A stretch of DNA of 64,000 bases from Clavelina lepadiformis (taxonomy: Eukaryota > Chordata > Ascidiacea > Aplousobranchia > Clavelinidae): assembly GCF_947623445.1 (NCBI RefSeq), contig NC_135241.1:6264501-6328500 (forward strand), read 5' to 3'. This document shows, in pieces, positions 49,101-61,600 of this stretch (its first letter is position 1; the number at the start of each line of letters is the position of its first letter). Under the pieces are notes generated by a model. The model was not told where the DNA came from. It made no database searches and worked only from the letters and a program-made list of their open reading frames with translations. The position numbers and the translations under genes were made by a program.

Positions 49101-52100
49101 TCAATCATTTTTGGCCTTGCTAGCTGCCAACAAGGCAACGTTACATGTTTCTTTCATTTGGTCAAAGTAATGACATGTGGCGCGGTTTTCACTAAATCTC
49201 ACCACCAACCAATTACCTATTGACATACCAAAAACAAGAAACGTCAAGAAGATATCAACACAAAACATTGCAAAAACATCACGTTTGCGTTTGATGGTGC
49301 ATAGCAGACAGAGTTCTTCATACGGCAATGGACACCTAAAAGAAAACCAAAGACGAGTTTACAAGAGAACCGCAACCTTATATTTGCAGGTCTCTAAACA
49401 TGTAATACCATTAACTTGTCCTTTTATTGCATAGGCTACAGACATATTTCTTAGTCAACGTATGTCTATGCTCCAAGGCATATACACCTAACCTTGGTCT
49501 TAATAAGTTAACACGGCAATAGAAGTCGATTACAAAAGAGATAAGTACTACCGATCAACGGATGTAAACAGTAGCCTATATTCGCTTACCTGAATGTTTC
49601 AGATGACCTTACATCGTCGGCTATTCCAACAGTAAAAACCGCCATAGCAAGAAGCATTAAAAATGCCAAAAACGCGGTAAAAAGATGTTTTCGAAAGTAC
49701 GTTTTAACCAAGAAAACGTTGTTGAAGTTCTTGCGATGACACCACTGGTATAGCATGCTCTCGTTCAGTTGGTAGAAATCAACCCCAGGATCGTTGTCAT
49801 CGTTTCTTTGTATCGCTGGACATAGCTTAAACACTGCAATGCAAATCGTTTGTAAAATTATTTAAAAAGTAAACGGCTAAATGGCCTTTAATGCACAATT
49901 CGCTGTCTGCGCTGTCTGCACAATTCGCGGCAATTATACGCATCTGCGTTGATGTATAATTTGCATCTTTGCGAATGCGTTTCGGAAAACACTGCATTTT
50001 GAGAAGAAATGGTGTACAGATAGGCATACGAAATTAAATCACAAGTAAATTAATTACAATAAAACACATAACATTGCAGGTCCAAGTCGCGGTCATGCAA
50101 TGCGTTTAGACTTTTGATAATAATATAATTGAATTGATATTGTAACCTATATTTAGCACTGCTTCGCTAATTATTATTACAGCTTCACTGATTAAGGGCA
50201 GCGAAACAATTTTTCAATCTAACGACATACTTAATTACCAGACAAAATATATGGCAAGTGGTGCATGGAGGCAAAATTTTCGAAACACAGCATGGAAAAG
50301 AAATGCCTGTCCTTCATACCACCAACTAACAATCTTTCGGATCTCGTCAAAGTGTCGTCCGACTCATTCTATAGCAACCAATTATCACACGTCATTAAAA
50401 CAAAAACAGCAAACAAGAAATTACAGCCTGGATCTCATTTTTTACTTTTTTCTTGGATTTAATTATTTTCGACTTCTTCGAGGAAGTTTTTTCCACTTGA
50501 ACCACAACGTCTTCATGCTGCAGATCCTCTAAAGCAGTTCCTGGAAAAACAAAAGAAATAGATGTTTAAATAAAGCACTTGAAGGGCAAGGCTCAACAAA
50601 AACGCGTTTTTCTATGATTTAAATAGGATATACGCCAGTCGTCTCTGCATATCGACACTGCATGTGGTAAAACCTTTTCGAAAAGCAAGTTATAATTACT
50701 GTATAACAACTGGTCACTCCTTGAACCTTCATCTGTCTTATGTTCTTCCACAGTATGTGCTTTGTCGATGCCTAAATTTCTCACAAAAACTCAGAATCTA
50801 TTTTGCTTCCAGCATCTCTCATCAGAATTACCAAGTAAACAATTTATAACCTAATCCAAGTTCTATTTGCCACCTTGCCAATATACCTGTTTGGTTAGGA
50901 AGCAACGGTGTTTCTTGGTTGTTTGTGCCGTCCGCTGTCCTTGCAACAGTATTTACCATCGCACGTTCTGGTCGATACAAGCGACGGCCGTCAAAGTTAC
51001 GGCTTGTTTCATCATATGGTTTGTCACGATATAAAGCTTCTGGAATTTGCTGAACTTTTATGAAAATGTCATTTAGAAGTAACTGCATAAACTTCAAGTG
51101 CCCAAGTAAACGAGCTCCGACTCGAAAATGCCAATACGCCCACGGCAATGAAAACAAAAATCCCTGAAACAAATCGAAAATATCTTTTCCGTAACAACGC
51201 GTATACTGTAGTCGAGTAATAAAGTACTGCATCCAACCAGTAACTTTCTATATGAAGTTGAATACCTGTGCCAACATGAAATATGGAATCCATTGGATGA
51301 AGAATTTTATATCATTAGGATTGTCGAGCAAAGAGAATTCCTCGGGAATTGCTGCACGCGTGCACGCGCTGTTGTTCTTCATTTCAGCGTGGTTCGCTTC
51401 CCAACAGTAAGTCGTTGTAAACGCTATAAATTCCCCACCGACTCCGGAAGATTTGTTGGTAGGATAGCAAGACAAATTTGTTCCTAAAATAACTATTTTT
51501 AGCAATGCAACACACGCTATATATTTGAGTTTGCTGGCCGTTCCATTGTTATGGCCAGGGCCAGCTTTAGGCTAACGCGAACGACGCGGCCCCGCGCTGC
51601 TTAGCAACAAAGCAAAAATATTCATTCATATCACCAAGCAAAGCTTTGATGGGAGCTGATTTGCAAAGAGTTGACATTTGGTTTACGTTATCATTATTAT
51701 TATTATTATTATTAGTAGTAAAACAATTTATTTATAATCGGCAAGGGGCCCCGCCATAACTTCTTGCATAGGACACTGCGCTTGCTTCAAGGCCGGCCCA
51801 GGTTATGGCACCGCCGTACAGTTAACACCTTACGCGTTTTAGGCTTCCGTGCTTGGTCGCGTTTTGTGTTCGTTCATCGTTTGTGAACTTATTTCTTGTT
51901 TTGTTTTGCTATAACAAGGTTTGCACCATTCAATTGGACATAATACAATATACAAATGTAGTACTAGCTCTTACCGATATAGTCGCTTATTTTGGAGAGA
52001 GCGGCCAGTATCAGAATTAGATATACACCAATCCATTTCAACAACCTGTCCATACCGAGGTCAATAACGATATTTACTTCATGCTGTTGAGAGGCTTCTT

Positions 52101-52146
52101 CCAACCGACCGATGGCATTTGAGCTACTTTCAGCTACGTTTGCCAT
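49101..52146 (-). CDS. Pannexin/innexin-family channel protein, 5 exons
   Basis: This is a four-transmembrane large-pore channel subunit of the innexin/pannexin family, which forms plasma-membrane or intercellular channels passing ions and small metabolites. Exons: 52146-51975, 51492-51266, 51163-50887, 49833-49590 and 49335-49101; phases agree and give 384 aa, close to the usual 350-430. TM1 is about residues 38-55. Extracellular loop 1 has LGTNLSCYP and TTTYCWEA, with Cys66 and Cys87 spaced as in pannexins. TM2 starts in IQWIPYF, like the innexin YYQWV signature. TM3 follows YFRKHL, and loop 2 carries Cys308, Cys316 and Cys319. TM4 is about 328-350, with a short C-tail. The intracellular segment between TM2 and TM3 is basic and polar. 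Intron 1 contains a hAT-like MITE. Family assignment rests on topology, cysteine spacing and local motifs, so pannexin versus innexin naming is open. Confidence 0.85.
50395..50540 (-). CDS. Possible alternative 3' exon of the pannexin gene
   Basis: On the minus strand an acceptor (TTTTTCCAG|GAACTG) opens a 48-codon frame ending in TAA at 50395. It accepts phase 1, which is exactly what the donor at 50887 supplies. The peptide begins GTALEDLQHEDVVVQVEK and continues into a Lys/Ser-rich stretch. No good phase-1 donor was found inside, so it would act as a terminal exon, giving a protein of about 273 aa with only the first two membrane segments. It may be chance. Confidence 0.3.
51556..51801. 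mobile_element. hAT-like MITE with 8-base target duplication
   Basis: The left end reads CAGGGCCAGCTTTAGGC and the reverse complement of the right end CTGGGCCGGCCTTGAAGC, an imperfect inverted repeat. The perfect 8-base duplication GTTATGGC flanks it at 51548-51555 and 51802-51809. The subterminal GCGGCCCCGCGC and GGGGCCCCGCC motifs are common in elements of this kind. It includes an (ATT)n microsatellite near 51693-51714. It lies in intron 1 of the pannexin gene, and at 246 bases is non-autonomous. Confidence 0.8.
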
Positions 52147-52730
52147 TTCGTTTCTTCGTGCCGTTTAACGTAGATTTTTACTACAATGATCTAATGTATA
52201 TCTATGAACTGAAATATCTAATATATTGCGGTATTTGTAACTTACATAACTTATTTGTACTTATATAGTATATGGTATCCTTGCGGTTGTTTCTGTTGTT
52301 AAAATAAAACAATTGAACAAATTAAGCAATTGATCAATGATTCACCCAAGGAGATTTAGTAAGCATCGAAATCCCTTCCATTAAATTATTCATTAAAGCG
52401 CTACGAAAAATTCAAGGTTCAGCTGTCATACAGGAAGTCTCGTAAACGCCCTGCCTTCTCTTTCTTACATGACTACGTGTTGTGTGGCAGCTGGGTACCT
52501 AAAACAGTATATTGTAGGTTTGTGTTCCAAAATATCTTTCATCATCCCTGGTTATGTATTTGTCTTTCTCACTTTCACCGTTGTCTACGTTGCTTGATGT
52601 AGCGTCGCAACACTGTGATCTAGTTATAAATAATCTATGACATGCAATACACTACAATAGTCTAAATATCCTCGAGTGCACTGTTGAATACTGTTTCGAT
52701 TACATAATCGTATACGGTTATTATATAGGC

Positions 52731-53077
52731 CAGCGTGGTCCAACTGCAGGCCCGCGGGCCAAAGTTGGCCCGCGAGCACCGATTTTTTGGCCCGCGAACT
52801 GATAGTCAGCTTTGATAGTCGCTATTGTTGAGGAAGAACCTCGACCGCAGATGTCACATTGATCAGTATTTAATAGCTAAATTTTGAACTATTCTAATTT
52901 CAGTTTTAATAAAAAAAGAGAACTTTTTTCAGTTCTAATTTCAGTTCTAATATCAGTGTCACATTGTTTTTCAGTTCTAATTTCACATTTCTTCAGTTCT
53001 AATTTAAAAAAAATGGCCCGCAATATAAAAAAATTTTCTGATTTTGGCCCGCGATGAAAAGAAGTTGGACCACGCTG
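52731..53077. mobile_element. hAT-like MITE with 8-base target duplication
   Basis: Terminal inverted repeats are perfect over CAGCGTGGTCCAACT, followed by GGCCCGCG motifs near both ends. The 8-base duplication ATATAGGC flanks it exactly at 52723-52730 and 53078-53085. The interior contains several diverged copies of CAGTTCTAATTTCA, a small internal minisatellite. It is 347 bases and non-coding, and lies about 600 bases upstream of the pannexin ATG. Confidence 0.92.
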
Positions 53078-53085
53078 ATATAGGC

Positions 53086-56000
53086 ATAGGCAATACGTTG
53101 CCTATACTTGCAATAGCGCAACGAATAGTTCACATAATGCGTTACAGGGACTATACTCCATAACAATTTACGTTGAAATAAAATTCAGCAATTACCGTTT
53201 TTCTTACCTGTCTGATTAAGAAAATATGTCCCCGTCTAATACTATTATTTGTACGTATAGTAGACTAGTATAATACAAATACAGTACGGTATTTCAGGGT
53301 TGCTGACGGGACTGTACATATCAATTTTATCATAGAAATAAGATCAAGTCGGGAAAAAATCCAAAATGCTGAAATAAGATCATTAGCAAATGGAAGTCCA
53401 ACAGCGTATTTAGTTACGTATTCAGTACAAAAGATACATTAACTTATTACTTTGATGATTGAGGCCGTTTCGAACTTCTTCCGTTCATAAAATATTATTT
53501 TGGCATCAATAGAAACGCTTCTTTCTGCTCAAAGTATCTTTTATAACCCAACTGCCAAAGCAAGTACGGATAGATTTCCTTGCTAACATTGCTGCTTTAT
53601 TCTCACGGGAAAAGATAGACTATAATCACTATATAATAAAGATTTGAAATGCATCAATATAAGACGAAATGGGGTTGAAAGGTTTGTTGATTAATTATCA
53701 GCTGCCCATACTGTACTTCTCATCTTTAGCATTAGGCTACCTCACACTGTTAAAACATTAGTGACTTCCATTGCACCAATAGAACACAACAGCCTGTAGT
53801 CGCAAAACTCAACTTGTCGTTTTGCTCAGGTAGCTTGAGGCACGTAAGCAGTCAACCATGACAAACCAACTTTGGGCAAACATGTATTTGAATACTGATT
53901 AGGGCGATTTCTTTAGACGCTTTTAAAGCAACAAATACCGTGCCTTTTAATTTTACAGTAATGTTTAAGACACATATCTACTACGTTCACCTATTCAGTA
54001 AAATTACAAAGCAATAAATGACATTGTACTGTAGTAATATAATACGAACCTCGCGTTACGCGTATAAACAGGTATACCTACAGTCCTACATACACGACTA
54101 CAATATAATGAGTATACAATAAGCCTAATAGCATAATTAAAATATTTATTTTGCTTCGATTTAAATGATAGCACATCTAGTTAATCAGCATAATTGATGC
54201 TACAACAGCAAAGCACATGTGATTATACTATTGGCCTGTACGAGAAAAAAGCATCATAATATACATCGAATATTCGACATAAGCAAAGAATATACAGATA
54301 TTACTGTCCTGTGTGTTGCAAAAATGCATCCCTAACAATTTTTTCGTGAGAAAGAGACTCGTATATAAAAGCAAATACCAATAGACAGGTTTACGGAATA
54401 TAGAAATAGATATTTCTATTGCCACACATTTCCGCCTGAAAGTCCCGCAAATTTGATGCAATATCTCGAGGGACGCTTCCATTTTCTGCCAAGCTGTACT
54501 GGACACCAGTTTCGAAGTGAGCGCTATAGTTAGGGGCAAGTGGATCTAACAAATAGAAGTTAACTTAAAACAATGTAATGATATGGCAATGTTGCAAAAG
54601 CTGTAGGCCTACTACGCTCAAAGTGCTGCTAAGCTATGGTTTTGAATGTGCTGGAAATTCAAAATGCTAAGCAAACGAAAACCAAGTAGTTGAGCAGATT
54701 GTTGTGAGCAACACGGTCGATAAGTGAGCATCGGCTGAATAAATTAGCTATCATATCACCGAAACCAATGTTGCTTCTCACGTACGATTTTTTGTTGACA
54801 AAGCAGGTGAGACCCAATTAGTATTATTACCCTGCTACGTTTTTCTCACCACCGTTCTTTTCGCCGAGAAGGTTACCCAGGTACGCCCTTATGCGGTCAG
54901 ATAGATTTGGCTGAGATGCGTCTACGCACAGCGAATACATCTTGGCCATGTCTTGTTTATTGACCTCTTGTCTTGAGGAAATCGGTTCATTTATATCTTT
55001 AATAACTGAAAAACAAACAAAAGTTGCTTTTATGATTAGAATAAATTTCTTTGAACACAAACACACAAAAATCTAAACAGGAATACAGATAAGTAAGTTT
55101 TCCAAAACGATAGCTACTATTATTTATTTAGTAAACAGTTCAGTTTTAATTATGCGTCTATTACTAAATAAAATATGCTTTGATAACGATTACAATCGCA
55201 ACCGTCTGTTTAATACTTTTTAAAAAGATTATTAGGTTTGCTCTTTATTATTTGTTATGCGTGTCGATAACTGCCAGCATTTTCCTTTGACTATCCTATT
55301 ACAATAGTCAAAGTATATATAATGGTGTAAGACATACGCATACAATGAATTTACACGGGGTTTAAACGCTTAATTCAAACAAAAAACTTACAAAAAAATC
55401 GTGGCATCTCCTTTGCAAATGTTTAATAACTTTCCAGTTCAGTTTTGTCCAAATAGAAATATGGCAAGTACATAGATGCCTATAGTAGCCTACATCTATG
55501 CACTAAACGCTAACATCACGTCTGTTTGGTGTTGCAGTTTAAGTACAGAAGCAGATATAAAACAAAAACTTCGCAATTTTTCAAAAGCTATAGGATCAAG
55601 GTTTTAGCCCTTTTTGCTTTTTCATTAAAGAGTTTGCAGTTATTAAACCAAACCAAATCTATACATTTGTAACAAATGTATATAATTTCACTCTTTCTCA
55701 AAAAAATTATAAAGTTTTACATCTGTCGACGTTTAACAAACTGTACCTTACATTGACCTTTCTGCTGTATAACGAGTGTACGATTATGTTCAACTAAAGG
55801 CCCAAAAGAAAACCACAGTATAGCAAAACATACGCTCTAACTACCTCTCCACTTCTTTTTTCCGTTGCTATAGCTTCAGGAAATCCGATAAGCCATCCAC
55901 AATGGCCGACTTTTGCCAATACAAATCAGATTATCCGTTTGCTTGAATGATTTAAATCTTTTCCCACGAATGCTAGAGCTCAGCAACTTCTATTCTATTT

Positions 56001-57414
56001 TTTGACACGTTCCTGATTGTATTGCATTTTTATTTTATTTTTAGAGCAGCTTTTTCGAAATTCAAATTAATTCGAATACCTTCTGACTTTGCTACCGTCA
56101 TAACTTCAAGCTATCACTGCAGATTTAATCAGCCAGTTTGGTGGCTTTCTCCTGTTTACGTGGCATACTATTGTTATGACGTAGTATCACGTGATTTCAG
56201 ATCTTCATTAAAATTTTTCATGTTGTAAACTTTTTTCTTTGCTTCTAAATAACAGTGTTTTTAGGAAATGCTGTGTGATGGTATATAAACTATAGTTATT
56301 GCAACGATTTCCCTAAAATTGAAAATGTTCCTTTTTTTAATAATTGTTTCTAACTTATTGTTTTAAACTTGTTTAAGAATTAATTTTATGCGTGATGAAA
56401 GATGCTTGGTTTTTGAAGCTCTGTTTCTTCTTGCCGCTAGATGGCATAGGCTGTCATGCAAACATATTTTACAGCAGATAATTGCAAACCACCTTAGAGA
56501 TCGAGGTATGCATGTTCTGCCAAAACAGTGTTAAAACTATACCGCATATATTTATACATTGTACAATTTGTTTTATTTTGGAAATATGCTTTAAACGGAT
56601 TGAAAGCCGAGCGTTTGAGATAGCCACACACAGCCTTGAAGTAAACAATTTGCACTTTAATATTTCTAAATAATCTTCTTGTTTTTAAACTTTTAAATTG
56701 TTTACATCTTATTGCTTGTTTTTCGTAAGACTAAATACTCAAAGTTTAAATCTTGTATAACGCGGATGGAACAAACAGTGAAAAATATTGAAAAATCGAA
56801 AAGAATAAAAGCTATAAGACCAGAATAAAAATCGTCTCCAGACGTGGGAGACTTGCTTTTCTTCTCTCAAATTCGGTACTGATCACTGATTTTAATTTCC
56901 AGGTTTTGTGTATTCTTCTATGTGCTGCTGTATTATTTTGTTGTTGTTGTTTTGATGCTTTTTGTCTATAAAAAAGAAAGGATAATGATTGCAAACTAGG
57001 TAACTTTTTTCGGGCAATCGGTTAAGGATTTTAAAACATCGGAAAGGTTGAGAGCAACTCAAGAAAATCAACTTAGAAGAATGAACGAATCATCACAAGA
57101 AGGTGAGAGCTTGCTTGCTATAATTATATGTTCAACACCACTCTTTAATTTTTATACATTGAACGTTGTTTGAATGTAGTTTTGTTGTTCTTGACCTTGG
57201 GTCAAAACAAAGATATCGGCTGACCCCACACCGGTTTATGTTCCACAAACGTTTATGGATTGTTTAAAAGAAACATACGTTCTATAGATTAAAGATAAAA
57301 GGTTTCGCATATATGCTTAGTTTTTATAAACTTGGAACGTTTGCTAAATAAAGTTTTTTGTTTCTTGTTATTTTTTTTTCGAATAACCCGCAGTGCCCAA
57401 AACTTTTTTCGATC
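53086..57414. other. Gene-poor region with two unidentified exon-like segments
   Basis: No complete gene is recognisable. Two minus-strand segments, 55010-54832 and about 54550-54430, have acceptor-like starts and protein-like frames and are described under findings. Plus-strand frames near 56022 and 56482 lack any support. TAGGCCTA occurs at 54604-54611. Confidence 0.35.
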
Positions 57415-57422
57415 GTGTAAGT

Positions 57423-57752
57423 CAGGGGTTCCCAACCGGTGGTACGCGTACCACTAGTGGTGCGCGGGAGCTTTTCAGGTGGTACGCGAGCAGCTCTCCG
57501 TTGCATGCGATATATAGTAGTATGCGTAGTATAGTAGTAGTATAGTTCTGATGCGCTCTGTGCTGTGTGGTTTAATGGACTCTGTGATGTTTTGTTGGTA
57601 ATTTTGCTACTTTCGCTGACTTTACATCCAGATTCATCATCTTGCAAATAATTTAATATTGGATCAAATTAGTTGTTTTGAAAATAGTGGTACGTGTTGA
57701 CAATCCGTGGTGGCTAAGTGGTACGAGCACATAAAAAGGTTGGGAACCCCTG
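57423..57752. mobile_element. hAT-like MITE with 8-base target duplication
   Basis: Terminal inverted repeats are perfect over CAGGGGTTCCCAACC, with GGTGGTACG-type subterminal motifs at both ends. A perfect 8-base duplication, GTGTAAGT, flanks it at 57415-57422 and 57753-57760. It is 330 bases long and has no coding capacity. It lies about 900 bases upstream of the SLC5-like ATG and could affect that promoter. Confidence 0.93.
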
Positions 57753-57760
57753 GTGTAAGT

Positions 57761-58644
57761 AATTGTAGGCAACAAAAAAAACGATAGACAAAATCTATTT
57801 TTTGTTTTAAGAAAATCTAAAACCTGAAACATTGTCGTGAGGCAATGTGCTATAATACAGAATTCAAATTAGCTATCCATACTAGAATTAATTTTAATTC
57901 ACAGCATTCTAGCCAAACAAACAGTGTGTAAAGTTATGTAACTTTTAGTTTTTGTTTACTCTGAATTATGTAACTCTTGTTTGTCTTGGCATAACGTTTG
58001 GAAAGTTTTATCAAAGTTTTACTATTGCAGATGCTGCTCATGCAGCAATTAACGCTGTCAGTTTTTATATTCCAAGTAAACTATTTCAAATAAAACTACA
58101 TTGCAACAACTTTTTTCTTCACTTTTATTCGATTTGGCAATGGAGCATATCATCTTGTAAGAAAAGCAAACCAACAATTATATAAAACTTTATAAAGTCG
58201 TAAAGTTTATGCGCGTCGTCTACTCTACAGGTTTTTTTTAAACAGCTCGTGTTTAATATATAGTTAAACTGTAACTACATCAAGATGGCAACCGCAGTCA
58301 ATATTAGTATATCCCTTGTTAAGAGAAGGTGTAGGGTACAAGAAACACGGAAAAAGCTTCACAATAAAAATTGAGTGTTCATTTCTAAAGGCAAGCAAAT
58401 GGGTCTATACTCAATGGCGATTAAGGTAACTTTATTCAATGAATTAAATATGAATTAGGCAAAAATTTATATAAGTTTACGAGAAGTATGATAATATAGG
58501 ACTAAGAGGCAAAGCAAATAATGTAGTAATAGCGAGTAATAGTGAAAAGTAACCTATGCTTAAAAAATTTATACAATATTTAGCAGTACAGATTTTTGTA
58601 CAGTGTATGTATTTTTAAAGCGTTGATTTTAAACACGAGTAACA
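57761..58644. other. 5' flank of the SLC5-like gene
   Basis: AT-rich DNA with no gene seen. The hydrophobic frame at 57952-58185 has no splice partner or motif. The promoter and 5' UTR of the transporter should lie here. Confidence 0.35.
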
Positions 58645-61600
58645 ATGACAGAAGCTAACTCAAACAACATCAATGGATTTAGTACATCAGACTTTATCGT
58701 GTTCCTTGGTTAGTGCGTGAGTTCTGCTATGATTTTGGTTTTCAAGCTTTTTTTTCTTTAAAATGACAATATTTTGTGTTTTCAAAGATATCATAATTTT
58801 ATAATCAACAATATTCAGATGTTCTCATTAAAATTATTTTGTATTTCTTTGTTTGCAGCTTCCTTGCTGCTTTGCGTTGCCATCGGAGGTTTTTATGCAT
58901 ACAAGGACAGAAAGAAGAAAGTAGACAACTACTATTTTGGTGGAAAGAAAATATCTCCCGTAATAAAATATTGCATAATAACTTGGGATATATTAGCAAC
59001 CTTAAAATAAAAACGGCTTCACGTCCATACTATAAATCTTTTTAACCTTTTAGGTTCGTAACCGATGTATAATAATTGATAATGTCACATTCTCTTTATG
59101 TAAGATCACAGCATTTTTATCAAAACGATACCCTGCGTCACGTGCTATAGCATCATAATATACGGCATTGGTAACGTTTACAACAGTGTTTATATCCCTA
59201 CAAAGGGAGGCGAAACAAAAATGGGTTCGGTGAGATTTCAAGCAAAACAAGGGATGTGCATAACGTTTTAATCACTAACAACAACGTTTTAAAAATTTTC
59301 TTTTACTTTGAAAACCCCAATAAATAGACTTTCTTCACATTACCAGTTACCGGTACTTTCATAAACAATACAAAAACAAAAACTGGTAAGCGGTTTAGGG
59401 TACCACGGATTTTTTACTGAAAAATGGTGCCCGCAAACTCACAAAATTTGGGAATCTCTGGTTTACAAGAATGAATGAAATGTCTATACCTCTACGCTAA
59501 TCCAGCGTCTTAGCTGTTTTATTTTTGCTACGGCTCGAGTATAGCCGTTGCAAACAATATCCATGCACTAAACAGTTAATCGATTTAAAACTTTAGAAAC
59601 GTCTGCTTTAGATACCACTTGGCATATCTATGTCAGTCACGTTTATATCTGCTGTTACTGTGCTTGGCTATCCGACGGAGTCCTACGTGTATGGAATCAT
59701 ATCGTTGTGGTATGCTTTCACTCTGGTTATTCCCAATATCATTGCCTGCTTGTATTACATTCCTCTTATCCATCGTCTGCAGGTTACCACAATTTATGAG
59801 GTTGGTTTTAAAGAAATGAAAATGATTCATAATTTTAGTCAGGAGCCTCGAAGATGAGTTCTATACGCAAGTTTTTATTGTGTGTAACTTTTGTGTTTTC
59901 CAACAGTACTTGGAACTTCGATTCGATGTCAAATTACGAAAACTTCAATCTGCAATAGAAATATTTAACCAGGTAAACATTCAGCCTGTTAACGTTTTGG
60001 TCTATATATAAAAAAGTTTTATGTTTTTTTGTACCTTCATTATACAGACGACTTACATGGGGCTCACCGTCTACCTTCCTGCTCTTGCATTGAATGCTGT
60101 CACTCCTCTTGCTCTGACCTGGACAATTATATTAACCAGCGGGATTTGCACATTTTACACTGCATTTGTGCGAAAAAGATTGATAAAGTTGCTTTGAAAT
60201 AACTAGCAAACATGTCTCAACGTTTCAAAATTTAGAGTGTTTGCATTTCAGGGAGGAATGAAAGCCGTGGTATGGGTAGATACTATACAAGCTGGCATAA
60301 TGCTTGCGGGCGTACTTGCGGTGTTGATAAGGACGACGATGATTGTTGGAGGTTTTAACAATGTCTGGGTTGCTTTAGAAGAAAGCGGAAGAGACAACTT
60401 TTGGGAGTAACTATAATAACAATGTTTACTAAATCATTGTCGTAAGTAATAGGTTCATTTTTTTCTCGGTCAAAATAATTTGATACTAAACTGTTTTGAA
60501 CAGTTTTAATCCGGATCCAACTCTACGAAGCACTGGCTGGACTATTCTTGTTGGTGTCAGTGTCACTCAGAGTATTCTCTGTTGTTGCAATCAGTCAATA
60601 TGCCAAAGATATCTTTCATGCAGAACGGAAAGGGACGCAAAGCTGTGAGTTATACTTTTATTGTCACCTCTGTTTGATTTGGGCCATAAGCAGGTAAATG
60701 TCACCAAGTAGTAAAAAACGTCGTTAAACTGTGAAAGTTGCTTTATTACTGCTTTTGTTTTATTTCAGCGCTGCAGTGATTTCACTTGTACCAAAGATAG
60801 TTATATCATCTTTATGCACAATAAGTGGTTGTGTGGCATATACCTACTTCAAGGGTTGCGATCCAATTAAAGCGAAAAATGTTAGTAAACCAGACCAACT
60901 GATGCCTTACCTAGTCCTACAGGTTTTTCGTGATATGCCAGGCATGACTGGTTTCTTTGTAGCTGCAATTTTTAGTGGAACGCTCAGGTATGTTGTCAAT
61001 GGTGATTTGATCTCAAAATCATTATTAGAAATATAATGTTTAACCTGCTGCGCAGCACTGTTTCCTCTGGCATCAACGCTTTATCAAGCTTGCTTTTGGA
61101 AGACTTTATTGTTCCAGTAAAACCCCAGTTGAGCCAGACCGCGCAGATCGTAATTAGCAAAGCTACAGGTAAACTGAAGCACATTGTAGACATAGTTTGT
61201 GTCAAACCCTATAAAACCGTGTGATCGTTACATCTTTCAGAAGCTTTGATGTAGATTTTATCGTTGCCCTATGCTATTTTTACACCAGCTTTAATCCTCG
61301 GGACACTGGTAACTGCTGTGGCTTATTTGGCGTCCGCGCTGGGTGGCAACCTTGTGTCGGTTGTATTGATATTTAGAGGACTGTTCGGTGGGCCGGTCCT
61401 AGCCACGTTTACTTTGGGAATGTTTTTTCCATGGACCAACGCAAAGGCATAACACATACAAGTCTCACTTCACTATTTTTGTATTAGAAATGTTACATGC
61501 ATGCAAGCTATATATAAAAAATGTTGAGAAAATCCTTAAGATTTGCGTATTTGAATTTTTAAGCGCATTTAACTTTTATTCATTTAGGGAGCTTTTATTG

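Noticed and set aside
59430..59470. Possible hAT-like right end (GGGAATCTCTG) in an SLC5 intron
   Set aside because: It resembles the end of the 57.4 kb MITE, but no matching left end or 8-base duplication was found.
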